This document shows, one piece after another, positions 8,418 through 18,101 of a stretch of DNA of 64,000 bases; position 1 is the first letter of the stretch; each line of letters begins with the position of its first letter. A program made the translations under genes and the position numbers. The notes beneath the pieces were generated by a model. The model did no database searches. It worked only from the letters and a program-made list of their open reading frames with translations, and had not been told where the DNA came from. Location: the NCBI GenBank assembly GCA_039803545.1, contig JBDRYS010000003.1, positions 1 through 64,000 of the forward strand, in the 5' to 3' direction. The DNA is from a candidate division WOR-3 bacterium (GTDB lineage: Bacteria; Hydrothermota; Hydrothermia; UBA1063).

Positions 8418-9702
8418 GACTGTGCTCCTTCAAATCGTAGATAGTTTTTAGCAAGTTTTCAAGGTTGTACCTCCACATCTCACAGCGGTTCTTACCCGTT
8501 CTTAACTTGTAAAGGGGACAACCTCCTCCACATATGGGGAGAAACTTGCAGTTATAACACTCTTTGTCTAAGATTTTCAAATTTTCCCACTTAAGGACAC
8601 TCCTGGAATCCTCCCTGTAATTATCCACATTTCCCACAGATTCCTTATCCCTTCCTACGAGATCAAAGCATTTTTTGATGGTCCCGTCGCCATCTATCAA
8701 ATAATGAAAGGGTGTAATACCTGCGCAAAAAACGTAGGAAAGTTCCGGATAAACTTCGTAGGGAAAACCGTATTTATAAAGCAATGGAACAATCTTCTCA
8801 GCATAAACTTTGCCGTATTCCTCATCGGTAAATAGATTCTCACTGGAATCCATCTTGTCCTTTTCGCCTGTGACGGGTGAAAAATAGACCTCTAAATTAT
8901 CCTTTTTAATAGACGCAAGGAGCTTTAAAAGCTCTTCAATGTAGTCTATGTTTAGTTTGTCAACATTTACCCGAATTCTAACGACAAACTGGTGAAAGGC
9001 TTCAATAACATTCTTCACATTCTCAAAGACCCTATCAAAAGTTCCGTTGCCATTCTTTAAAAATCGCCTTTTATCATGAATTTCGGGAGGTCCATCGAGG
9101 GTAATCTGAGCGGATTTCAAAGAGGCCTCTTCTATGAGCTCTCTTGCCGTTTCTACATCGAAGAGATAACCATTTGTAACAACATCTGAAGAAAATTTAA
9201 AACCAAAATCTTCACTCAAACTTTTAAAAAATCTGGCAAATTCAAGGAGTTCATCTTTAAAAAGGAGAGGCTCACCGCCATAAAAAGAGAGAGAAACCTC
9301 TTCAGGTTTAAAAAGCTCAATCCTCTCTTTGATAAATTTAAAAATCTTTCCTTTGAGCTCCTGCGTAATTTTCACAGTCTTGATTCCAGACTCAAAACAA
9401 TAGTAACAGGCAAAATTACAGGCAGTAGTAGGAACAACAGTGAAAAGAAGCTTTCGAGAGTAATACCTGCTCATGAAGAAATTCCTCAAATAGTAACCCT
9501 TTTCGTCAAATTTATTATCAACGATAAAACCAGCGTCAAGGAATTCTTGTAACTTCTTCTCGTCGTCGACTTCAGGAAATTTTTTGTAAAACTCCTCATA
9601 TTCTCTTTCCAGTAAAACAAAGTTTTTGGTCAAAATGTTGTAAAGCAAAAGTCCATCTTCATGCTGAATTTCAACGTTATAAAAATTTTTATGGTATCCC
9701 AT
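8404..9702 (-). CDS. Radical SAM/SPASM peptide maturase
   Basis: 432 aa. The radical SAM cluster motif is C95-x3-C99-x2-C102 (ACNFACYYCFESG). A C-terminal SPASM region holds C382, C385, C391, C395 and C407 (CYNCKFLPICGGGCPLYK, then CEMWRY), which bind auxiliary iron-sulfur clusters. Residues 1-85 look like a small peptide-recognition (RRE/PqqD-like) domain. Start: ATG at 9702 with GGAGG 5 nt upstream, chosen over GTG at 9708. The family makes thioether or carbon-carbon crosslinks in ribosomal peptides. The two small Cys-rich ORFs just upstream are the obvious substrates. Its Shine-Dalgarno lies in an 8-bp hairpin, so expression is probably held below that of the precursors. Confidence 0.92.
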   Translation of the reverse strand: MGYHKNFYNVEIQHEDGLLLYNILTKNFVLLEREYEEFYKKFPEVDDEKKLQEFLDAGFIVDNKFDEKGYYLRNFFMSRYYSRKLLFTVVPTTACNFACYYCFESGIKTVKITQELKGKIFKFIKERIELFKPEEVSLSFYGGEPLLFKDELLEFARFFKSLSEDFGFKFSSDVVTNGYLFDVETARELIEEASLKSAQITLDGPPEIHDKRRFLKNGNGTFDRVFENVKNVIEAFHQFVVRIRVNVDKLNIDYIEELLKLLASIKKDNLEVYFSPVTGEKDKMDSSENLFTDEEYGKVYAEKIVPLLYKYGFPYEVYPELSYVFCAGITPFHYLIDGDGTIKKCFDLVGRDKESVGNVDNYREDSRSVLKWENLKILDKECYNCKFLPICGGGCPLYKLRTGKNRCEMWRYNLENLLKTIYDLKEHSLAMG

Positions 9703-9707
9703 TTCCA

Positions 9708-9734
9708 CCTCCCTTTTATAGACCGGAAGGGAGG
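9708..9734 (-). promoter_or_regulatory. Hairpin sequestering the maturase Shine-Dalgarno
   Basis: On the minus strand CCTCCCTT pairs perfectly with AAGGGAGG (plus-strand 9727-9734 and 9708-9715) around an 11-nt loop. The 3' arm contains the GGGAGG that serves the ATG at 9702. It sits between precursor 2 and the maturase gene, so it could set a high precursor-to-enzyme ratio. Confidence 0.6.
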
Positions 9735-9750
9735 AGTTTTATGCTAAAAA

Positions 9751-9855
9751 CTAAACTTCATCTTTTCTACATTGAACCAAAAAGCACCCGCAAATGGGTG
9801 GGATTATAGGTATTATAAGGTTCGAATTTTGTACATTGTTGTTAATTACCTTCAT
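9751..9855 (-). CDS. RiPP-like precursor peptide 2 (CGCFLVQC)
   Basis: 34-residue ORF. It begins M-K-V-I-N-N, has a hydrophobic Ile/Pro stretch at 13-20, and carries I-C-G-C-F-L-V-Q-C at 21-29 with cysteines 22, 24 and 29. GGAGG is 6 nt before the ATG and overlaps the stop codon of precursor 1, so the two are translationally coupled. It lies 48 nt upstream of the maturase. The motifs are shared with the ORFs at 9866-9979 and 4696-4821, while the rest of the sequence differs. That is the pattern of paralogous substrates under selection only at the recognition start and the core. Confidence 0.85.
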   Translation of the reverse strand: MKVINNNVQNSNLIIPIIPPICGCFLVQCRKDEV

Positions 9856-9865
9856 TTTTCACCTC

Positions 9866-9979
9866 CTACTGTTGCTCCTGATTCTTTGGCGCCCTTTCAT
9901 CACAACGGGTCAGAAAGCACCCACAGAGAAAATCTATGATACTTTTTTGGAGTGTATCTTCTCTATTTATGTACCTCAT
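9866..9979 (-). CDS. RiPP-like precursor peptide 1 (CGCFLTRC)
   Basis: 37-residue ORF. It begins M-R-Y-I-N-R and carries L-C-G-C-F-L-T-R-C at 18-26 (cysteines 19, 21, 26), followed by an acidic/Gln-rich tail. GGGAGG lies 5 nt before the ATG. It is the first gene of the minus-strand peptide operon, about 85 nt below the predicted transcription start and downstream of a long leader hairpin. There is no signal peptide, so export would depend on the ABC transporter at 6801-8417. Confidence 0.85.
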   Translation of the reverse strand: MRYINREDTLQKSIIDFLCGCFLTRCDERAPKNQEQQ

Positions 9980-10011
9980 CTTTACCTCCCTTGTTTTTTT
10001 TGGCTACCCTC

Positions 10012-10057
10012 CCTTCCGGCATACCCTAATAATTGCAAAGGGTATGCCAAAGGAAGG
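10012..10057 (-). promoter_or_regulatory. Leader hairpin of the peptide operon
   Basis: GGCATACCCT (10018-10027) pairs perfectly with AGGGTATGCC (10039-10048). A further 6 bp, CCTTCC (10012-10017) with GGAAGG (10052-10057), extends it past an AAA bulge. It lies in the untranslated leader about 35-80 nt upstream of precursor 1. No U-tract follows, so it is not a terminator. mRNA stability or an operator/regulator role is inferred. Confidence 0.6.
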
Positions 10058-10071
10058 CAAAACTGTAAGTT

Positions 10072-10100
10072 ATTGTAATTTAAGGGAATGAAAATTTGAA
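10072..10100 (-). promoter_or_regulatory. Promoter of the peptide operon
   Basis: On the minus strand TTCAAA (10095-10100), 17 bp, TACAAT (10072-10077). Predicted start near 10065. A perfect 7-bp dyad GTGTGAA-N6-TTCACAC (10113-10132) lies 12 bp upstream of the -35 and looks like a binding site for a dimeric regulator. Another TATAAT occurs further upstream on the same strand. Confidence 0.5.
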
Positions 10101-10112
10101 CAATCTTTAAAG

Positions 10113-10132
10113 GTGTGAAAAAAAATTCACAC
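10113..10132. promoter_or_regulatory. Candidate operator dyad GTGTGAA-N6-TTCACAC
   Basis: A perfect inverted repeat of 7 bp with six A between the arms, just upstream of the predicted promoter of the peptide operon. The rest of 10133-10213 shows no gene. Its role as an operator is inferred from position and symmetry only. Confidence 0.45.
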
Positions 10133-10213
10133 TTGTAAAACGAGGATGTAAGTTATTAGACTTCTAATAATTATATTGCGCAAAAATTTTCAATGGTTTA
10201 CGCAAATTTTCCT

Positions 10214-10246
10214 ATAAAAAATGGGGCGACCTTACGGTCGCCCCAT
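10214..10246 (-). terminator. Intrinsic terminator of the peroxiredoxin gene
   Basis: ATGGGGCGACC (10221-10231) pairs with GGTCGCCCCAT (10236-10246) around TTAC. On the minus strand the stem is followed by a run of six U (complement of 10216-10221). It lies 23 nt after the peroxiredoxin stop and insulates the peptide operon from upstream transcription. Confidence 0.9.
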
Positions 10247-10268
10247 CAAAGAAGGGCAGCCTGCAGAA

Positions 10269-10904
10269 TCACAGTTTCTTGTGGCAGAACCACCAATCGT
10301 AACAGGTATACTCTTTGAGCCTCTTTGCTGCTGTTTCAACATCGGATGCTGGTGGCACTATAACCTCATCACCAACCAGTTCATTATTTGGCCAGTTTGC
10401 TGGCATTGCTACGCCATTCTTATCAGAAATCTGTAAAGCCTTCACCATCCTCAGTATTTCATCCATATTCCTTCCCAGTTCCTGTGGGTAGTAAAGCATT
10501 GCGCGGAGGACACCGTTCGGGTCGATTATAAACACGGCTCTTACAGTATTTGTCCCCTTAGAAGGATGAATCATCCCTAAGAGCTCTGCAATCTGACCTC
10601 TATCATCAGCTATTATAGGGAATTTTATTTCAACGCCGAGTTTCTCTTTTATCCATTCAACCCATTTGATGTGAGAGAAAACCTGATCTATGGAGAGTCC
10701 AATTAGCTCAGTGTTGAGATTTTTGAATTCATCATACCTTTTCTGGAAGGCAACAAATTCTGTGGTACATACGGGTGTGAAATCAGCAGGATGGCTGAAG
10801 AGCACGACCCATTTGCCTTTATAGTCTTCGGGGAATTTTATTTCCCCATGGGTTGTTTTTGCGGTGAATGATGGCACCTTTTCACCTAAGAGTGGCAGCC
10901 CCAT
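10269..10904 (-). CDS. Peroxiredoxin, archaeal Prx6-like
   Basis: 211 aa. The peroxidatic cysteine is C46 in DFTPVCTTE. Two C-terminal cysteines, C201 and C207 (CYDWWFC), match the arrangement in archaeal thioredoxin peroxidases such as that of Aeropyrum, where one C-terminal cysteine resolves the sulfenate. It reduces peroxides in the cytoplasm. AAGGAGG lies just upstream of the ATG. The promoter is near-consensus and a strong terminator follows, so it is a well-expressed single-gene unit. Confidence 0.95.
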   Translation of the reverse strand: MGLPLLGEKVPSFTAKTTHGEIKFPEDYKGKWVVLFSHPADFTPVCTTEFVAFQKRYDEFKNLNTELIGLSIDQVFSHIKWVEWIKEKLGVEIKFPIIADDRGQIAELLGMIHPSKGTNTVRAVFIIDPNGVLRAMLYYPQELGRNMDEILRMVKALQISDKNGVAMPANWPNNELVGDEVIVPPASDVETAAKRLKEYTCYDWWFCHKKL

Positions 10905-10945
10905 TTTAACCTCCTTGTTTTAAATACAACTTTGTAATCATTTAA

Positions 10946-10974
10946 ATTTTATTCCTACCCGCTCGTTTTGTCAA
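10946..10974 (-). promoter_or_regulatory. Peroxiredoxin promoter
   Basis: TTGACA (10969-10974), 17 bp, TAAAAT (10946-10951) on the minus strand, giving a leader of about 35 nt with a normal Shine-Dalgarno. The rest of the gap 10975-11150 shows nothing else. Confidence 0.8.
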
Positions 10975-11152
10975 GGGGTTACCTTTTAGAAAGAATAACT
11001 TGCATAATTTACGGGAATAATTCAATGAATTAACAATCTAAAAACTATTGCTTTTTCCCGCGTTAAAGTTCGCCTCAAAGGTCAATTTATCTATATTTAA
11101 GTTTAATTGAGCCTTGCCAATGAAGAAATTCGATGCCTCTAAGATATACCAC

Positions 11153-11181
11153 GTGAAATTTCGACCCCTTTCCACTATAAT
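11153..11181 (+). promoter_or_regulatory. tRNA-Ala promoter
   Basis: TATAAT (11176-11181) 12 bp before the tRNA, with a weak -35 GTGAAA (11153-11158) at 17-bp spacing. Confidence 0.55.
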
Positions 11182-11193
11182 AATATACAAGCT

Positions 11194-11266
11194 GGGGATG
11201 TAGCTCAGCTGGGAGAGCATCGGCTTTGCAAGCCGGGGGTCAGGGGTTCGAATCCCCTCATCTCCA
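11194..11266 (+). tRNA. tRNA-Ala (TGC anticodon)
   Basis: Acceptor arm GGGGATG/CATCTCC with the G3:U70 pair that identifies tRNA-Ala. The anticodon loop is TTTGCAA (TGC) and the T-loop GGTTCGAATCC. No CCA is encoded. Its 3' end is only 2 nt from the convergent dxr stop codon, leaving no room for a separate terminator. Confidence 0.97.
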
Positions 11267-11268
11267 GT

Positions 11269-12411
11269 TTAATTTTTTATGGACTTTACAATTTCCTTGG
11301 CTTTTTCTCTTGCGTTTTTATCGTATTCTTCGAGAACTTCAAGGCTTACATCTTGAACATTACTAAAGCTATCACAGGTTTTCATGACCACTTTTTCTAT
11401 ATCTAAAAAACCAATGTATCCTTTCAAAAAGGCTCCAACAGCTACATCATTCGCTGCATTCATTACACAAGGCATAACGCCGCCGGCCATTAGCATTTCA
11501 TATGCCAGTTCTAAAAGTGGGAACCTTTTAAAATCAGGTTTATAAAATTCCAGTTCACCAATCTTAGTGAGGTCAAGGGATACGAAATCGCATTCCCATC
11601 TCTCTGGATAAGTAAGGGCATACTGAATGGGTATCCTCATATCAGGATAAGACATATGGGCTATAAAGGCGCCATCTCGTAACTTTAACATACCATGGAC
11701 AATGGCTTGAGGGTGTATTAGCACTTTTATCCTTTGAGGAGGTACATCAAAAAGCCAATAAGCTTCTATGACCTCCAATCCTTTGTTCATAAGAGTCGCT
11801 GAATCCACCGTAATCTTTTTTCCCATTGTCCAGACTGGGTGGTCTAACACATCATCAATGGTTACCCTTCTCATTTCCTCCCGAGTAAAGGTCCTGAAGG
11901 GTCCACCAGAAGCAGTTAAGATCAACTCATCCACATCCTTTTTATACTTTTCAAAAAGTTGAAACAAAGCGGAATGTTCCGAATCAATAGGAATCAGTTC
12001 ACCACTGGAACTAAGCCAGGTTTCTTTAACAATTTTTCCAAAAGAAACAAGGGTTTCTTTGTTCGCTAAAGCAACTCTTTTCCCACTTTTTAACCCATGA
12101 ATGGTTGGATAAACGCCTACATTCCCTGCTGTGGCAACGACAATAATGTCCACATCATCCCGTTCTGAAACCTCTATTAACCCTTCCTTGCCATATAGAG
12201 TCGTTACTGGGGGAGACTGAACTTTTAAATCTCCCGTTATTACAGCGACTTTAGGGCTAAACTCATTTATTATCCAGAAGTATCCATTTAAATTTTCATG
12301 GACCGAAAAGGCCACAAGTTCAAACTTGTCTCTAAACTTAGATATAACTCTTAGGGTGTTGTGCCCTATACTACCCGTGGCCCCAAAGAGGGCTATTCTA
12401 CTTCTTTTCAT
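11269..12411 (-). CDS. dxr: 1-deoxy-D-xylulose 5-phosphate reductoisomerase
   Basis: 380 aa, full length. Second step of the MEP isoprenoid pathway: NADPH-dependent conversion of DXP to MEP. Visible motifs are the NADPH-binding GATGSIG at the N-terminus, ANKETLVSFG, PIDSEHSALFQ, TASGGPFR, TVDSATLMNKGLE and IHPQAIVHG. The start overlaps the end of the TlpA-like gene by 14 nt, so the two are one transcription unit although their functions are unrelated. Confidence 0.97.
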   Translation of the reverse strand: MKRSRIALFGATGSIGHNTLRVISKFRDKFELVAFSVHENLNGYFWIINEFSPKVAVITGDLKVQSPPVTTLYGKEGLIEVSERDDVDIIVVATAGNVGVYPTIHGLKSGKRVALANKETLVSFGKIVKETWLSSSGELIPIDSEHSALFQLFEKYKKDVDELILTASGGPFRTFTREEMRRVTIDDVLDHPVWTMGKKITVDSATLMNKGLEVIEAYWLFDVPPQRIKVLIHPQAIVHGMLKLRDGAFIAHMSYPDMRIPIQYALTYPERWECDFVSLDLTKIGELEFYKPDFKRFPLLELAYEMLMAGGVMPCVMNAANDVAVGAFLKGYIGFLDIEKVVMKTCDSFSNVQDVSLEVLEEYDKNAREKAKEIVKSIKN

Positions 12412-12886
12412 CAGATAGAAGCTTCAGAATGGACTTCTCGAACTCACTCTTTGAAGCAAACCCTACTTTAATATCACTAATGTAACCGTCTCTGTCTATG
12501 ATAAAAGTGGTTGGTATGTATTGAAGCCGATAAATAGAGTTATAGCTTTCCAATATATCTCTCGTCGCCATAGCAACAGGGTAATTTATTTTATTTTTCT
12601 TGTAAAATTCTTTAACCGGATCCACACTTCTATCAACGGAAATACCAATTATCTCAATCTTCTTTCCATATTTCTTCTTTAATTCCACATACCCCGGAAT
12701 TTCCTGTCTACACGGTGGGCACCAGGTAGCCCAAAAATCGAGGATTACAACTTTACCCTTTAACTCTGACAATGTGACTTTACTACCGTCAATGGTGGTG
12801 ACAGTAAAATCAGGCGCTAACTTTTTCTGCTGAGCTGCAAGAATTCCAGCCAAGAGAAGGATCACTCCAATGCCCCTAAATTTCAT
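12398..12886 (-). CDS. TlpA/ResA-like periplasmic thiol-disulfide protein
   Basis: 162 aa with an N-terminal signal peptide, then a thioredoxin fold whose active site WCPPC has cysteines at 56 and 59. The cis-proline region (YIPTTFIIDRDG) is intact. Such proteins reduce disulfides in the periplasm, for example in cytochrome maturation, or act as general redox partners. AAAGGAGG lies just upstream of the ATG. It is the first gene before dxr and is divergent from the gene at 12945. Confidence 0.9.
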   Translation of the reverse strand: MKFRGIGVILLLAGILAAQQKKLAPDFTVTTIDGSKVTLSELKGKVVILDFWATWCPPCRQEIPGYVELKKKYGKKIEIIGISVDRSVDPVKEFYKKNKINYPVAMATRDILESYNSIYRLQYIPTTFIIDRDGYISDIKVGFASKSEFEKSILKLLSDEKK

Positions 12887-12944
12887 ACTGCCTCCTTTGA
12901 AGTGTTAAAAAGTTGTTTTATAATTTTAATGGGGATTAGAGAAA

Positions 12945-13874
12945 TTGCAAAAGCTTTTAAAGCTATTTTTTATCTGTTATTTTTTAAATGCTGGATTACT
13001 TACAGCTCAGAAGTATAGGGGCGAAATCTTCCTACTACTCAGGGACCCTGCATCGGCGGCTGAGGGAAACTCTGGCGTCTCAACCCCCCAATCCCTTGGT
13101 GCGATGTTGCTAAATCCATCCTTAGTTAATCTCACAAATTCGGGAATCTACTTTTCCCATTTTGAAATTTTTAACGGATTGATAGCATCAGAAAACCTGA
13201 GCCTCAAACTCGATGTAGGAATTGGTTCATACAAAAATGGATTCAACATATTTTATCTACACTCAGACCCTATCGAGGTAACGAGGTTGAGAGATGAAAA
13301 TCTGGGCGTAGTAGAGGGTAACATAGATGTTTCGGGGGCACACGTTTATAGGTTTTACCTCATCACCTGGATAACGGGGCAACAAATCAACAAAAACTCG
13401 TACTTCGGAACAGCAGTCAAACTATTCCGTGAAACCTTTTTCAACTACGTGGAAAACGGCGCTGGGGTTGACCTCGGTTATACAATCCTTTTGAAAGATT
13501 TAACCATAGGGATAAGCGCAAGGGATGTATTTTTCTCTGTTTTTAAAGGAAAAACTCTGGAACTTGCAAATCCTTCCTTTGGTTTGGGCTTGACAAAAAC
13601 TTCTAACAACCTGAACTGGAGTATGGAGGCTGATTTTTTCACCGATGGTCCCTATCCTGGCGCAATAATAAATATAGGAAAATTAAGTATGGACTTTAAG
13701 TTCGGCGCAGAATATAGACCAGTAGAAAACTTCGCGGTGAGATTTGGATTCTACAGGGGATACCTAAGCGCCGGTGCAGGTTTAAAATGGAAAAAGTTTG
13801 CCATTGACTATTCCCTTTCCCCCAATCCCGAACTAAATACCACTCACAAAATAGGAGCAGGAATATGCTTCTAA
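12945..13874 (+). CDS. PorV-like outer-membrane protein
   Basis: 309 aa. It starts with TTG, 20 nt after a TATAAT (12919-12924), and begins with a signal peptide ending near AGLLTAQ. The early motif RDPASAAEGNSGVSTP...AMLLNPSL resembles the N-terminal hatch of PorV/PorQ-family proteins (AGARAAALG...ALYWNPA), and the rest is repeated amphipathic strands ending in a C-terminal Phe. PorV itself is a type IX secretion partner, which fits the sorting domains elsewhere in the window, but membership is inferred from pattern only. Confidence 0.7.
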   Translation: MQKLLKLFFICYFLNAGLLTAQKYRGEIFLLLRDPASAAEGNSGVSTPQSLGAMLLNPSLVNLTNSGIYFSHFEIFNGLIASENLSLKLDVGIGSYKNGFNIFYLHSDPIEVTRLRDENLGVVEGNIDVSGAHVYRFYLITWITGQQINKNSYFGTAVKLFRETFFNYVENGAGVDLGYTILLKDLTIGISARDVFFSVFKGKTLELANPSFGLGLTKTSNNLNWSMEADFFTDGPYPGAIINIGKLSMDFKFGAEYRPVENFAVRFGFYRGYLSAGAGLKWKKFAIDYSLSPNPELNTTHKIGAGICF

Positions 13875-14440
13875 GAAAAGTACTCCATCTTTCGACGATT
13901 TTCCTTCTATTATTTCTAAAATATCTTCACACGAACAATGATAAACACGTTGGCCTCATTTTAATGCTTTCTCTGAGCACCATTGCAATGTTACTGGAAA
14001 TTGCAAGAAACCAAATACCTTCTTTTAAAAGCTTCTTTCTGAAAATTTTCTCGCCTTTGTTAAAAGAAGACGAAAAAAAAGGAAAACTCACAGGGGCATC
14101 CTTTTTAATTATCTCGATGACATTGAGCTACGCCATTTTCGAATTCAAGTATTTTTACTACGCTTCTCTTATCTCAATCCTTGTTGATGGAATAACACCT
14201 ATTATAACCTTTATAGTTTTTAGAAAAAACAACAAAGACCATCATCATCTCCTCACCTTTTTGATTTCCGCAACAATCGTTGCTTTCATAGTAAATTCTG
14301 GCCTTCCATTGATTGTCAAGTTGACTACAAGTATTGTTGTTTCTATTATAGAATACATAAACCCACCCCCCGATGATAATTTTTACGCAGAATTTTTAGG
14401 GACCTTTATAATTTATTTACTGGCAAAGATTTTCGGCTAA
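13865..14440 (+). CDS. Membrane CTP-dependent lipid kinase-like (dolichol/phytol kinase family)
   Basis: 191 aa, mostly membrane helices. N-terminal RKVLHLSTIF resembles the family's RKxxH start. LVDGITPIITF and the C-terminal EYINPPPDDNFYAEFLGTF match the E...DDN pattern of dolichol kinase/VTE5-like enzymes that phosphorylate polyprenols or diacylglycerol with CTP. It overlaps the PorV-like gene by 10 nt. A second domain of the same kind is fused to PlsY at 53359-54546. Confidence 0.6.
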   Translation: MLLRKVLHLSTIFLLLFLKYLHTNNDKHVGLILMLSLSTIAMLLEIARNQIPSFKSFFLKIFSPLLKEDEKKGKLTGASFLIISMTLSYAIFEFKYFYYASLISILVDGITPIITFIVFRKNNKDHHHLLTFLISATIVAFIVNSGLPLIVKLTTSIVVSIIEYINPPPDDNFYAEFLGTFIIYLLAKIFG

Positions 14441-14457
14441 CAAAAGGAGGAGTAGGT

Positions 14458-15649
14458 ATGAAGAAGCTTATAGCTTTATCAATTTTTGTCTCAATGCTAT
14501 ATGCCCAATCCGTCAGTGAAAAGCTACAACAGGCCAAAGTCCTTGAAGAAAGGAAAGATTTCGAAAATGCTCTATCCATTTATAAAGAGGTTTTAAACTC
14601 AAAGGAACTGGATAAGAACAAAAAATTTGAAGTTTACCTCAACATTGCGGACATAGAACTGGACAAGTTCGAAAGGCCAGACTCAGCCATTAAATACCTT
14701 CAGGCAGCAAGGAAAGATTTCACTGACGCTTATAGAAAAATGGACGAGGTGTTTTATAGACTCGGCCTCGCTTACGAGAAGCTTGGCGATTATCAGAACG
14801 CAGCCGAGGCATATCAAACCGTCGCCGTTAGATTTCAGAAGAGCAAATACCTCCCCGATGCCTTAGATGGCGTTGAGAGAGTTTTCAGAAAGAACTTCAA
14901 AGAGTATGTAGCCTTTATCGGTGATGAGCCTATTACAAGACTCGAACTGGAAAGGGAACTTGAAAACATCCCCCCCTTCGCAAGATCCCAATATGAAACA
15001 GAAGAAGGGAAGCAAAAACTTCTTAAGAATCTCATCCAGAAACATCTCCTGGTAAAAGAAGCAGAAAATAGAAAAATGTACCTCTCCTCTTCCTATCAAG
15101 AAGAAATGAAGAGGGCCCGTGAACAGGCTCTAATCAGGGCACTTTATCAGAATATTTCCCAGAACATTTCGGTAGACGAAAAGGAAATTAAGGAATATTA
15201 CGAGAAAAATAAAGATTCAAAGTACAGAATTCCCGCATCGGTTACCTTCAGGGCAATTATTGTAAATTCTAAGGAAACCGCCGACACGGTCTATAGACTT
15301 CTCAAAAAAGGCATTGACTTCGACTCGGTGTTTAACAAGTACAATACTGACGAACAGCTCAAAGCTACATCGGGATTAAAGAAGGATGTGCCGGAAAACG
15401 GCAAACCTCAGGAGTTAGTAACTGCTGTCTTAAAGATGAAAAAGGGTGAAATAAGCAAGCCAATTAAATTAGAAAAGGAAAATAAATATGCTGTAATCAG
15501 AGTCGAGGAAGAGCCTAAAAAAGCGTCTTATAGAGATTTGGGCGAAGTAAAAGACGAAATCAGGCGGAATATCCAGGCGGAGAAGACCAAAAAGGCATGG
15601 GACAGCCTCATCGATAGCTTGTGGCAAAAGTACAATGTAAAGATCGTGA

Positions 15650-15669
<20 letters not shown>
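14458..15669 (+). CDS. TPR / PpiC-type peptidyl-prolyl isomerase (SurA-like)
   Basis: 403 aa with a signal peptide (start MKKLIALS, cleavage near LYAQS) and TPR-like helices at about 20-140. From about 145 there is a SurA/PrsA-like N-domain beginning FIGDEPITRLELERELE, and from about 235 a parvulin rotamase domain with a degenerate centre. The C-terminus is a helical chaperone tail. AAAGGAGG lies close to the ATG. Role inferred: periplasmic folding of outer-membrane proteins, consistent with the many barrels here. Confidence 0.85.
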
Positions 15670-17415
<1,746 letters not shown>

Positions 17416-17426
<11 letters not shown>

Positions 17427-17925
17427 GCGTAACACCCCCCGTTAAAACCTTTTTTAAACTCTTTTTTGCACTATTCAGCCGGGACTTTACAGTCCCTAAG
17501 GGTATGTTTAATAGCTTCGAAATTTCCTCATACTGAAAGCCTTCCATGTAGTAAAGGGTTAATATTTCCCTTTCCCAATCCTTTAGCTTTTGCAAAGCCC
17601 TTTCAACTTTAATTGTATCCTCTAAATCCATTTCTTCAATAGGACCAGGATCATCGTAATCATCCTCGCTTGCGATCTCCTCAAAATAAACAGGATTAAA
17701 CTTCTTCTTTTTTCTAAAAAAGTCATTTAGATGATTAATTGCTATGCTCATTACCCACGTTTTCATAGAGCTTTCACCTTTAAACTTACCGAGATTTTTA
17801 TAAATCTTGATGAAAATTTCCTGGGTAAGGTCAACAGCTTCATCATAATCATTGATTCTCCAAAAGACATAGTTAAAAACCATCTCCTTATATTCGTTAT
17901 ACACATCATCAAACCTAATTGCCAT
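17416..17925 (-). CDS. ECF-type RNA polymerase sigma factor
   Basis: 169 aa, with only regions 2 and 4. Region 2 reads DEAVDLTQEIFIKIYKNLGK...MKTWVMSIAINHLNDFFRKKK; region 4 reads EREILTLYYMEGFQYEEISKLLNIPLGTVKSRL with its helix-turn-helix. Between them is an acidic linker. No Shine-Dalgarno precedes the ATG. It pairs with the membrane protein downstream, as sigma/anti-sigma pairs do, and would answer an envelope signal. Target promoters cannot be told from here. Confidence 0.92.
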
Positions 17926-18063
17926 TTTTTAATTTGACGCAAAAAATTTTAAAAGTGTTCACATTATAAAACAAATCATGCCAATCAAGAAAACACGATC
18001 ACTAAAACAAATAAAAAGGTTGCTAATGGCTCTCAAACCAAGTTCTGCCTTTGATACCAAATC

Positions 18064-18092
18064 TTGAAAATTTGTAAGAAAAAAAATATAAT
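18064..18092 (+). promoter_or_regulatory. lpxK promoter, leaderless type
   Basis: TTGAAA (18064-18069), 17 bp, TATAAT (18087-18092). The ATG at 18102 is 9 nt after the -10 box and has no Shine-Dalgarno. Confidence 0.8.
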
Positions 18093-18101
18093 TTTCAAAC
18101 C

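Noticed and set aside
10011-10057. Calling the peptide-operon leader hairpin a terminator
   Set aside because: On the minus strand the stem is followed by GGGAGGGTAG and then A-rich sequence, not U.
9794-10078. 94-residue hydrophobic frame on the plus strand
   Set aside because: It is antisense to the two precursor ORFs and their leader, has no Shine-Dalgarno, and is a shadow.
11038-11220. 60-residue frame on the minus strand
   Set aside because: It runs antisense through the tRNA-Ala gene and its promoter and has no Shine-Dalgarno.
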